From an uncultured Prevotella sp. (GTDB lineage: Bacteria > Bacteroidota > Bacteroidia > Bacteroidales > Bacteroidaceae), in the NCBI GenBank assembly GCA_934230115.1, contig CAKQEI010000010.1:1-41255 (forward strand): 41,255 nucleotides of DNA. The letters run 5' to 3'. The notes below the pieces were generated by a model. It was not told the DNA's origin. It made no database searches and saw only the letters and a list, made by a program, of their open reading frames with translations. Positions 33,861 through 41,255 of the stretch are shown here, piece by piece (within the stretch, counting starts at the first letter, position 1; each line of letters starts with the position of its first letter). The translations under genes and the position numbers were made by a program.

Positions 33861-36800
33861 CTAAAATTTTGCTATGGCTTTTATTTCTATCTTCAACGCC
33901 CCCGCATTTTCCACTCTTGCCGAAATGCCACACGCTCGTTTCCCCGTATATTCTCCCATGTCGCGCATTATCTGACAGCAGATAAGGAAGTCGACATCAG
34001 GTGTTTGTGGCGAGAAGAGCACAGAAGGCGAACTGGCCACAGCTGCCACCAACTGAGGATTGTTCACAACAACATTTATCATAACGTATCCATCTGCCAA
34101 CGGTATGCGCTCCACAGCCAATGGTTTGCCTTGGTTTTTCTTTTTCAGCAAGCCAAACAGATAGTGCATAGTGAAGCTGGGCGAAGATAGTGCGCCTGCC
34201 CCCTGCAATATGTTGTAGGCCTGCGATATAAGCGTGGTGTAGAGCATTTGATAATAGCGTGTTATCTCGCCAAGCGAACGCACATTTTCCTCGTTGTCGC
34301 CATCTGCCACAAGCTGTTTCAAGCGCGAGGGGTAGTACATCGTCTCGTGCTTGAGCGACGAGAGGCAGTTGTCGAGCACATTGTTCGACACATACAGTCG
34401 GTCTATGCTCATCTGCACCCTGCGGCACTCCTCACACGCAAGCTCCTTGTTTCGCAACAGTTGGGCCGTCTTCTCAACGTCCTCAGCTACGGCGTTGTTG
34501 ATGTCTGCCATAAGTTGACCCAACTCAACCGAGAACGAAGACTTACCCACAATTTTGCTTTCAGGCGTAGCTTTGTTCCACACGCGTCTTATGGCTTCAA
34601 GCTTGTCTCCCGACTCCATGTCGTCGGCCATGAGAATGCCGTTCACCTCGTTTATCCTATCCACATACAAGTGATAGTTCATCCTGCGGCGATAGTAAAG
34701 CAGATAATAAGCCGGGAACACAGCCAAGAGCAATGCCACAAGTATTATTACAGCGATGTTGCGGTTGCTCTCTGCACCCTGCATATTGCGCACATACGAC
34801 GAGAGCGTATTATCGGCACTACACATACGGAAGAGCTGCGTATAGACGGCATTGTTGTAGGAATACAAATCCCAACGATGTAGGGCAAGGGCAGCCACGG
34901 CAGTCTCGTTGCGCACGTCGAGGATGATATTGAAATCTATGCCCAAACTGTCACGAAACCAAGTTAGCTCTGCTGCCTTAGCCGGATAGTCGCCACTGAT
35001 AGTGAGCAGGCGTGGGCTATTTTTCCCCGTCTTTTTTAGCGACACACATGCCGCATTGAGACATTGCAGACAGCTGTCGGCAAACGCCACCGTCTTACGG
35101 TAAGAGCCGTTGACATTAGAGTAATAGGCACTATCAGCATAGGCATTGGCACGGGTCATCAACTCCTTGAAACCAAAGGCAGAGGAAGACGAAGCCACGG
35201 CAGAAACCTTTGCAGCAGAAGCTCTGACAGAAGCCACTGCCCCACTATTTCCCCCTACAGCAAGAAGCAAGGCCAAAAGCGCTCGCACCACTCCCTTAGG
35301 CAAGCGGAAGAAGAAGCGGCTGCCACGTCCCTCCTCGCTCTCCGCGCCTATGCTGCACACATTGAATATGGCACTCAGCTTGCGGTATTTCTCTATTATT
35401 CCCTTGCAGTTGACGAGTCCGAATCCATGTCCTCCCTCCACTGTAGTGTTGTTGCCATCCACCACCTGTCGTTTGAACACATTGCGTGTCTGCTCCTCAG
35501 TCATGCCGCATCCTGTGTCCTCCACATAAATCTCCACACAGTCATCTTTCACTTCAGCCCCCACAGCCACTGTTCCCTTCTTTGGCGTGTAGCGTCGGGC
35601 GTTGCTCAGCATGGTGTTGAGCATGAAGAGTGTCAGGATGCGGTCGGCCTTCACCACCGCGTCCGTGTCCTCCACCTGCAGTTTTATGCCCGCAATGCGG
35701 AAGCTCTCCTGATTCTGCCTTACCGAGGCAAAGAGGTCGGCAAGAGCGAAACTTGCTATATGCAGCTGAAAGTCGCCCTGCCGCAGTTGTATCCAATGCG
35801 TGAGCTGACGGTTGCAACCGTCAATGGAGTCGGCAAGTTGCGAGATATATGCAAATCGTGAGTCGCGCACGTCCTGTTCGTCGGTCTTTGCCTCAAGGCA
35901 TTTCACCTCATGCAACATTCGTCCCACAAGCGGCGTGACGGTAGAAGCAAGCCACACCTTGGCTCTCTGCTCAACATTCCGTTCGCGCATACGCTCAAGC
36001 TTACGCTTGCGCACAGAATTTTCCTCCTCACTCTCCTCTATCTCGTCCTCAATGTCGACATAGGCCGAATCGCGCTTCTTCTTCCATTCGTTAAAAGGCT
36101 CACGCAACTCATCCATCGAAGGCATACCGCTGCGCTTGTTGCGCCAATAGCCAAAGTAGACGAGCATTGCCACCACTACAATGATAAGCAAAATTACAGC
36201 CACTATCATCAAGTCGAGCTGCTGCAGCGAGTCGTTGAGCTGTTCGGCACGCGCCTCAAGAAAGCGGTCCTGTCGGGTGCGTTCCTGCATGTCGAGATAG
36301 ATGTTGCGGTTGTAGTCGCTCTGTGGTTTGTTGTCCATAGCCGAATAAACTATGCTCATCTGCTCGCGCACGGAAGCCACAAGGTCGGGGGCTGCGTTCA
36401 CAGCAGTATCCTTGCTAAGGGCGTTCTCCAGGCAAACGAGTGCCGACTGGTAGTCGTCTATCGAACTGTAGGCTTCTGACAGCGTTCGCCAAGCTCCTGC
36501 CGTCTGATAAACGTCGCCATACTGCTCAAACAAGGCAAGAGCCCTCTGCGCAAGATTGCCACCAAGCAAGCTGTCGGGCATCTGATCGACATTCAGGAAG
36601 TCGAACTCCTGGAAATTATCGCTCATCAGCCTGCGGCGGTCGGCCAGCACTTGCAGATGCTCGCTTATGGCCTGCAACGAGTTAGCCTCCCAAAACACGT
36701 AGTGGTATTGTCGCGAGAGCAGATAGCAACGCATTAGATACTCAAACTCCCTTTGCATCAGCTCGGCGTGCGACGAGGCCGTGAGCATTCCACCCGAACC

Positions 36801-37448
36801 TACATTATAATAATAGGCAAGCAACTGGGCCGTGTCCTTTACGATTGGTCCCTCGGGGTCGATTTGCATCAACGCCTTTGCCGACTTTGCCCTCTGTCCC
36901 ACATAATATAAATAGGTGGATAACACCACCGAATATTCCGAACGTGCATACACCGCCCTGCGCATCTGTCGCAGCGAGAATAGGTTCTCGTCCTCGCTGA
37001 TGCGGTCCATGCAGGTATTGGCCTTCTCGCGGTAGTGGTAGAAGTTCTTGCTGTCGGAACGTCGTTGGCATAGTCTCATGCGCTGCACATTGCCCACAAG
37101 CAGCTCTATCTGGTTGTCGGTGGCAGCTGCCACCTCGTTGAGCAGCGAGTCGGCTATGGCATATTGCATCTTGGCTATGTTCACGAAGGCAAGATTGTTA
37201 AGGGCCTCAGCTCTGCCGTCGGCATAGTTCTCGGCTTCGGCCTCGACAAGTGCCTTCACAGCATAGATGTTTGTGGAGTCGATATTACGGTAATGATAAC
37301 TGTAGGCGGCATCGTTGAGCCGATTGACAAGTGCATGGTCGGTCTTCTGCCCGCAACCTAAAGCTGTGAGCAGAACAAGAGCCGAAAGATATATACGCAG
37401 CAACATGTGGCGCGTGGGATTATTGCGCATGGGATTAATGATTGTCAT
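33861..37448 (-). CDS. Double-module sensor kinase-like protein, DUF5112/DUF5113 type
   Basis: A 1195-residue protein. It opens with a lipobox-like ALGC at 29-32, then TPR-like helices to about 400. A membrane segment at about 413-435 and a coiled linker lead to a kinase core with a possible phospho-His in RMLHEVKC (His513) and a HATPase domain with N box (NTMLSNARRYTPKKG, 611-625), EDTGCGM (643-649) and GHGFGL (673-678). From about 720 a second hydrophobic stretch, an exported Ser/Tyr-rich domain, a membrane segment at 897-919 and a cytoplasmic domain follow, with LKHETMYYPSRLKQL (His1033) but no HATPase. The tail resembles DUF5113. No response regulator is adjacent. The domain names are from memory. 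Confidence 0.75.
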   Translation of the reverse strand: MTIINPMRNNPTRHMLLRIYLSALVLLTALGCGQKTDHALVNRLNDAAYSYHYRNIDSTNIYAVKALVEAEAENYADGRAEALNNLAFVNIAKMQYAIADSLLNEVAAATDNQIELLVGNVQRMRLCQRRSDSKNFYHYREKANTCMDRISEDENLFSLRQMRRAVYARSEYSVVLSTYLYYVGQRAKSAKALMQIDPEGPIVKDTAQLLAYYYNVGSGGMLTASSHAELMQREFEYLMRCYLLSRQYHYVFWEANSLQAISEHLQVLADRRRLMSDNFQEFDFLNVDQMPDSLLGGNLAQRALALFEQYGDVYQTAGAWRTLSEAYSSIDDYQSALVCLENALSKDTAVNAAPDLVASVREQMSIVYSAMDNKPQSDYNRNIYLDMQERTRQDRFLEARAEQLNDSLQQLDLMIVAVILLIIVVVAMLVYFGYWRNKRSGMPSMDELREPFNEWKKKRDSAYVDIEDEIEESEEENSVRKRKLERMRERNVEQRAKVWLASTVTPLVGRMLHEVKCLEAKTDEQDVRDSRFAYISQLADSIDGCNRQLTHWIQLRQGDFQLHIASFALADLFASVRQNQESFRIAGIKLQVEDTDAVVKADRILTLFMLNTMLSNARRYTPKKGTVAVGAEVKDDCVEIYVEDTGCGMTEEQTRNVFKRQVVDGNNTTVEGGHGFGLVNCKGIIEKYRKLSAIFNVCSIGAESEEGRGSRFFFRLPKGVVRALLALLLAVGGNSGAVASVRASAAKVSAVASSSSAFGFKELMTRANAYADSAYYSNVNGSYRKTVAFADSCLQCLNAACVSLKKTGKNSPRLLTISGDYPAKAAELTWFRDSLGIDFNIILDVRNETAVAALALHRWDLYSYNNAVYTQLFRMCSADNTLSSYVRNMQGAESNRNIAVIILVALLLAVFPAYYLLYYRRRMNYHLYVDRINEVNGILMADDMESGDKLEAIRRVWNKATPESKIVGKSSFSVELGQLMADINNAVAEDVEKTAQLLRNKELACEECRRVQMSIDRLYVSNNVLDNCLSSLKHETMYYPSRLKQLVADGDNEENVRSLGEITRYYQMLYTTLISQAYNILQGAGALSSPSFTMHYLFGLLKKKNQGKPLAVERIPLADGYVMINVVVNNPQLVAAVASSPSVLFSPQTPDVDFLICCQIMRDMGEYTGKRACGISARVENAGALKIEIKAIAKF

Positions 37449-37466
37449 ACTGTTTGTTATATATCA

Positions 37467-37474
37467 CAAAGTTA
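37467..37474 (-). promoter_or_regulatory. -7 promoter element of the sensor kinase-like gene
   Basis: TAACTTTG on the minus strand ends 18 bases before the first ATG. The short leader leaves room for starts at Met1, Met7 or Met15, all in frame. Confidence 0.55.
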
Positions 37475-37540
37475 AGCATAAAAAACGCAACCGCCACACT
37501 ATTCCTAAAACAAAATGCACGAATGACACAAAAAAAATGC

Positions 37541-37578
37541 TGTGCTTTCGCACAATTTAAAAAATTTTGTTAACTTTG
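37541..37578 (+). promoter_or_regulatory. Promoter of the LacI-type gene with overlapping palindrome
   Basis: TAACTTTG at 37571-37578 is an exact -7 element 67 bases before the ATG. TGTGC-TTTC-GCACA (37541-37554) overlaps the expected -33 position and could be an autoregulatory operator; that is inference. Confidence 0.5.
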
Positions 37579-37645
37579 TAGGCAGTTTTCATACAAACTT
37601 GCAATACAACCAAATATACAAAGAATCTTGTTATTTTTTTAATAG

Positions 37646-38707
37646 ATGGAGAAAATCAGAATCAAAGACATCGCAGAGAGAGCAGGCGTGTCGGTAGGAA
37701 CCGTCGACCGCGTGCTGCACAATCGCCCCAACGTCTCAAAGCCCGCACGCGAGAAAGTGGAGGCTGCCCTTAAGGACATGAACTATCAGCCCAACGTTTA
37801 TGCAAGCGCATTGGCCTACAACAAGTCCTATGTGTTTTACATGCTCCTGCCCCAGCATGAGTCGGAGGCTTATTGGGAGGAAGTGGAGCAAGGCGTGAGA
37901 AAGGCCGTGGAAACACGACGCGACTTCCACATCGACGTGAAGCTTGTCTACTACGAGCGTTTCAACAACGAGTCGTTCACCAAGGGCTACACCGAATGCC
38001 TCGAAGCCAACCCTAACGGAATCATCATCGTGCCTGCCGACATTGAGGAGACAAAGGAGTTTACCGACCTCATGCACGAGCGTCAGATTCCTTTCGTCAT
38101 GCTCGACTCATATATGCCCGACCTCAAGCCTCTCTCTTTCTTCGGACAAGATTCTTTCTGCAGCGGATATTTTGCCGCCAGAATGCTGATGCTCATCGCC
38201 TCCAACGAAAAGGAAATCATGCTCTTCAAGCAGATTAAGGACGGACGGGTGACGAGCAAGCAGCAGATGAACCGTGAAGTGGGTTTCCGCCACTACATGC
38301 ACGACCATTTCCCAAATATCAAGATTACTGAGTTCTGCCTGCCCTTCAAGAGCACCCGCAGCGAATACGACAGCATGATACGCGAGTTCTTCGCAACTCA
38401 TCCCGACGTTCACCATTGCATAACCCTTAACTCCAAGGCTCACATCGTGGGCGAATATCTCCTGCGCAACAACATGCGCGAGGTACAGATTATGGGCTAC
38501 GACATGGTGGCTAAGAACGCCGAGTGTCTGCGTCAGGGCAGCGTGTCCTTCCTCATTGCCCAGCACGGCTACCAGCAGGGCTACTGCTGTGTTGACGCTC
38601 TGTTCAAGGCTATTGTGCTGCGCAAAAAGGTGCAGCCGGTCAACTATATGCCCATCGAACTTCTCACCAAGGAGAACGTCGATTTCTATCGCCGCACTCA
38701 GCTTTAA
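37646..38707 (+). CDS. LacI-family transcription regulator
   Basis: A 353-residue regulator. The N-terminal helix-turn-helix, IRIKDIAERAGVSVGTVDRVLHNRPNVSKPAREKV, is the LacI DNA-binding domain with its hinge helix at about 45-58. Residues 60-350 form a periplasmic-binding-protein fold (YVFYMLLPQHESEAYWEEVEQGV, GIIIVPADIEE, VQIMGYDMV). The TVDRVLHNR wording is usual in Bacteroidetes sugar regulators. The effector is not evident, and the next gene is an ion antiporter, not a sugar gene. A perfect 21-bp inverted repeat lies in the gap downstream. Confidence 0.92.
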   Translation: MEKIRIKDIAERAGVSVGTVDRVLHNRPNVSKPAREKVEAALKDMNYQPNVYASALAYNKSYVFYMLLPQHESEAYWEEVEQGVRKAVETRRDFHIDVKLVYYERFNNESFTKGYTECLEANPNGIIIVPADIEETKEFTDLMHERQIPFVMLDSYMPDLKPLSFFGQDSFCSGYFAARMLMLIASNEKEIMLFKQIKDGRVTSKQQMNREVGFRHYMHDHFPNIKITEFCLPFKSTRSEYDSMIREFFATHPDVHHCITLNSKAHIVGEYLLRNNMREVQIMGYDMVAKNAECLRQGSVSFLIAQHGYQQGYCCVDALFKAIVLRKKVQPVNYMPIELLTKENVDFYRRTQL

Positions 38708-38754
38708 AGCACAGGAAGTTTTTAAATAAAAAAATAATTCAAGTTTCGTAAATG

Positions 38755-38830
38755 ACAGAAGTTAAGGAGTTAAAGAGTTGAGGAGTTCTTGCAATGATTT
38801 CCTCATCCCCTTTAACTCCTTAACTTCTGT
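38755..38830. repeat. 21-bp perfect inverted repeat after the LacI-type gene
   Basis: The arms 38755-38775 and 38810-38830 are perfect and consist of 8-bp steps (GAGTTAAA, GAGTTGAG). Between them TGAGGA pairs further with TCCTCA. It belongs by style to the short-unit elements at 10.9, 13.3 and 41.0 kb, but with a period of 8. Confidence 0.88.
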
Positions 38831-38856
38831 GAGTTTTCGAAAGTTCACACAAAAAT

Positions 38857-40143
38857 ATGACAAACAACAAGAAAGGACTCACGGCTCTCAGTCCACTCCT
38901 CTTCTTCCTCGCCATCTATCTCGCCACATCCATCATCTCGGGCGACTTCTACTCCATCCCCATCAGCGTGGCTTTCATGCTGTCGAGCATCTATGCCGTG
39001 GGCATCCACTCCATCGAGCGCGGACTCAAGAAAAGCGTCAATCTGTTCAGCCGCGGGGCAAGTGCACCCAACATCATGCTCATGCTTTGGATATTCATTC
39101 TTGCAGGAGCGTTTGCCAACGCTGCCAAGACTATTGGCGCGGTCGATGCCACTGTAAATCTCATGCTGTCGGTTCTTCCCGACAATCTTGTATTGCCCGG
39201 ACTCTTTCTTGCCACCTGCTTCATAAGCCTCTCCATCGGCACAAGCGTTGGCACCATCGTGGCTTTGGTTCCTATCGCCGCAGGCCTGGCTCAGTCCACC
39301 GATACGAGCGTTGCTCTCATGACTGCCGTCGTGGTGGGCGGAGCGTTCTTCGGCGACAACCTCTCGTTCATCTCCGACACAACCATTGCCGCCACCAGCA
39401 CTCAGGGTTGCAGCATGAAGGATAAGTTTAAGGTGAACTTCTTCATCACTCTGCCTGCTGCCGTCATCGTGCTCACCATCTACACCTTCCTGGGTGCCGA
39501 TCTCCATCCCGCCACAAGCACCCACGGCACCAACATCATCAAGGTTATTCCCTACCTTGCCGTGCTCGCCACAGCCATAGCCGGAATGAACGTCATGGGA
39601 GTGCTCGTGATAGGTATTGCACTCACCGGACTCATTGGCATCCTCTGTGGCGACGTCAACCTCTTCGGATGGTTCCACGCCATGGGCGATGGCATCATGT
39701 CGATGGGCGAGCTTATCATCGTCACCATGCTTGCCGGCGGCATGTTTGAGATTGTAAGGGCAAAGGGTGGCATAGAGTTCATCATCGAGAAGATTTCTGC
39801 ACGCATCCACGGCAAACGCGGAGCGGAGGCTGTTATCGGCTTTCTTGTGGCTGCCATCGACATCTGCACAGCCAACAACACCGTTGCCATCATCTCTGTG
39901 GGCAACATAGCCCGAAGAATCAGCGAGCAGTATGGCATCGACAAGCGCAAGGCGGCAAGTATGCTCGACACGTGCTCTTGCTGTATGCAGGGCATCATAC
40001 CCTACGGCGCACAGATGCTCATGGCATCTGGTCTTGCCAAAGTCAATCCCATCGACATAATGCCTTATCTCTACTATCCCTTTGCACTCATACTGTGCGT
40101 GGCTGGAGCTGTGGCGTTCCGCCTGCCGAGGAGATATTCATAA
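38857..40143 (+). CDS. NhaC-type Na+/H+ antiporter
   Basis: A 428-residue membrane protein of about eleven segments. Family marks are the SIGTSVGTIVALVPIAAGLAQ helix, the GGAFFGDNLSFISDTTIAATSTQGC loop characteristic of NhaC proteins, a possible second helical repeat around AAIDICTANNTVAIISVGNIA, and CSCCMQGIIPYGAQMLMA. The NhaC group includes Na+/H+ and malate-Na+/lactate exchangers; substrate cannot be fixed. It is preceded by the palindrome and followed at 18 bases by an unrecognised gene, probably cotranscribed. Confidence 0.9.
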   Translation: MTNNKKGLTALSPLLFFLAIYLATSIISGDFYSIPISVAFMLSSIYAVGIHSIERGLKKSVNLFSRGASAPNIMLMLWIFILAGAFANAAKTIGAVDATVNLMLSVLPDNLVLPGLFLATCFISLSIGTSVGTIVALVPIAAGLAQSTDTSVALMTAVVVGGAFFGDNLSFISDTTIAATSTQGCSMKDKFKVNFFITLPAAVIVLTIYTFLGADLHPATSTHGTNIIKVIPYLAVLATAIAGMNVMGVLVIGIALTGLIGILCGDVNLFGWFHAMGDGIMSMGELIIVTMLAGGMFEIVRAKGGIEFIIEKISARIHGKRGAEAVIGFLVAAIDICTANNTVAIISVGNIARRISEQYGIDKRKAASMLDTCSCCMQGIIPYGAQMLMASGLAKVNPIDIMPYLYYPFALILCVAGAVAFRLPRRYS

Positions 40144-40161
40144 CCGTAAACGAACTAAATT

Positions 40162-41004
40162 ATGGACATAATCAAACGTGATTTTCTGAGACTGTTGCGC
40201 TCTGGTGCCTTCGGCGAAGAGGACGACGCCATTGAGCCTATGTCCAGATTCAAGTGGGACATTCTGTTCCATGTCGCACAAATACACAATGTGCTTGGCG
40301 TACTTTTCAAGGGCATTGCCGACGATAAGAACAAGGGGGGCATACCGCAGGATGTCATCGACAAATACACGTCACTCTTTGCCAACGAGGCTCTTTTGGC
40401 GGCTTCCACACCCTCGCGCTCGCTCCTGCTTCTGCCAGACGCAGGACTCTCGCGCATGTGCAACCCGCTACTCAACTCCCGACTGCAGTCGATACGCGAG
40501 AAAGAGCCACTGGCTGAGGATGCCTCTATCGAAACTCTCAACATGCTCGACATACTGGTACAGGCCACCGAGGGAACTATGACTTATGGCCTGTCGTTTG
40601 CCAACATCCTGCGCATCGGACTATTCCTGCGCAACGAGGGCGACAAGGTCGACTTCATTAAACTCGACCATTGGCTCCGCCGGCTCAACATCTCGCGCAT
40701 GGCTCAACTCGAAGGCAGCATCCTTATCGAGGTGTTTGGCTTCGACTCTGACGAGCTGCCTTTTGTCAACAATATCGAGCCGAGTGCGCGCAAAATAGCC
40801 ATGCAGGCACTCACCAAACCTATACGCATCGACATTGAGGAATGGAAGATACAGCAGAAGTCAACCATCTTCCTTGCCAACAACAACAAGGCGATGATGA
40901 AGACTGTGCGCAACAGCCTCAAATACTTCTTCTTCTCGCCCATAGAGGCGTCGTCAAATTTCCTGCACAGATTCGCAAGCAGTCTGTCGAATTTGGAAGA
41001 ATAA
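40162..41004 (+). CDS. Unrecognised soluble protein
   Basis: A 280-residue protein without signal peptide or membrane segment. The N terminus, FLRLLRSGAFGEEDDAIEPMSRFKWDILFHVAQIHNVLGVLFKGI, resembles the opening of the PF14907-type putative nucleotidyltransferases, but I see no GS or DxD nucleotidyltransferase motif, so that link is weak. Later parts include RMCNPLLNSRLQSIREKE, LRRLNISRMAQLEGSILIEVFGFD and a basic C terminus with KYFFFSPIEASSNFLHRFASSL. It follows the antiporter gene by 18 bases. A heptameric repeat element begins at its tandem TAA stop codons. Confidence 0.7.
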   Translation: MDIIKRDFLRLLRSGAFGEEDDAIEPMSRFKWDILFHVAQIHNVLGVLFKGIADDKNKGGIPQDVIDKYTSLFANEALLAASTPSRSLLLLPDAGLSRMCNPLLNSRLQSIREKEPLAEDASIETLNMLDILVQATEGTMTYGLSFANILRIGLFLRNEGDKVDFIKLDHWLRRLNISRMAQLEGSILIEVFGFDSDELPFVNNIEPSARKIAMQALTKPIRIDIEEWKIQQKSTIFLANNNKAMMKTVRNSLKYFFFSPIEASSNFLHRFASSLSNLEE

Positions 41005-41157
41005 TAAGAATTTTGAATTTTGAGTTTTGAATTTTAAATTGTGCGCTTTGCGCATTAGGAATTATTCAATTATGAGTTGAGAATTATTAAATCATAATTG
41101 TGAATAATTCAAAATCGCCAACGGCGACAAATTTAAAACTCAAAATCCAAATTTTGT
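41001..41157. repeat. Composite heptamer repeat element, short form
   Basis: It begins with TAAGAATTTTGAATTTTG next to the stop codon, as does the copy at 10890. The first micro-hairpin is TGCGCTTTGCGCA instead of GTCGGCAAAGCCGA, followed by ATTAGGAATTATTCAA. After an AT-rich inverted middle comes AATTCAAAATCGCCAACGGC, identical to 11150-11165, and the reversed AAAACTC steps. Confidence 0.88.
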
Positions 41158-41205
41158 AAATGATAAACCCTTCGCTCGTTAAGTAACTAATCAATATTAA
41201 GCGAC

Positions 41206-41255
41206 ATGTTTAGAGAAGTTTATACGCAACCCCTTTCCGATATCCGCCAAAGCTC
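41206..41255 (+). CDS. Possible start of a further gene, cut by the window edge
   Basis: An ATG at 41206 opens MFREVYTQPLSDIRQS and stays open to the end of the window. Codon use is like that of neighbouring genes, and the leader is AT-rich. Only 16 full codons are visible, so no family can be named. Confidence 0.4.
   Translation, partial: MFREVYTQPLSDIRQS

Overview
The window looks like chromosomal DNA of a Bacteroidales bacterium, most likely Prevotella-like. The grounds are the many TAnnTTTG promoter elements (one or two with a TTTG element about 19-20 bp upstream), the lack of Shine-Dalgarno sequences, and the families present: DUF4494, DUF1573, DUF1963, EFR1 ferredoxin, a DUF5112/5113-like sensor, DPP IV and an NhaC-type antiporter. 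No similarity search was possible, so the genus is inference.

Layout. The window opens in a tRNA-Cys with its terminator (1-106). Then come glycerate kinase (-), a YwqG-like protein (+), a low-molecular-weight tyrosine phosphatase (-), a radical SAM protein, a DUF4494 protein and a YggS PLP protein (+), then an EFR1 ferredoxin and a DUF1573 protein (-). From 6.9 to 10.9 kb on + are aspS, a histone-H1-like winged-helix protein, a second small protein and a mannose-1-phosphate guanylyltransferase. From 11.2 to 15.2 kb on - lie glnS, a TPR protein and a DedA protein.

From 15.3 to 20.3 kb is the most accessory-looking part. It holds three minus-strand genes: a HIRAN-like protein, a DUF3987-like P-loop ATPase and a CHC2/TOPRIM primase. 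No integrase, transposase or relaxase accompanies them. Between the first two lies a 0.7-kb non-coding block full of inverted and direct repeats. The primase carries two in-frame minisatellites and an in-frame intergenic-type palindrome, and is followed by an array of terminator-like 22-bp repeats. I read this as a resident replication or repair-type module with an origin- or operator-like control region; its function is unknown.

From 20.4 to 26.4 kb on + are an SLC13/RCK transporter, metA (with the Glu111 of acetyl-CoA-using enzymes), a U32/RlhA-like protein and a zinc-ribbon membrane lipoprotein. From 26.5 to 37.4 kb on - are a YqaA-like protein overlapping a polytopic membrane protein, purD, then the cysE remnant - RlmL-like methyltransferase - DPP IV cluster, and a 1195-residue double sensor kinase-like protein. 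From 37.6 kb to the end on + are a LacI-type regulator, an NhaC-type antiporter, an unrecognised protein and possibly the start of another gene.

Nearly every gap carries a long inverted repeat. Several are made of short AT-rich units of 7 or 8 bp around tiny GC-rich hairpins. Two copies of one such element, at 10.9 and 41.0 kb, each begin right at a stop codon. Together they look like a dispersed intergenic repeat family.
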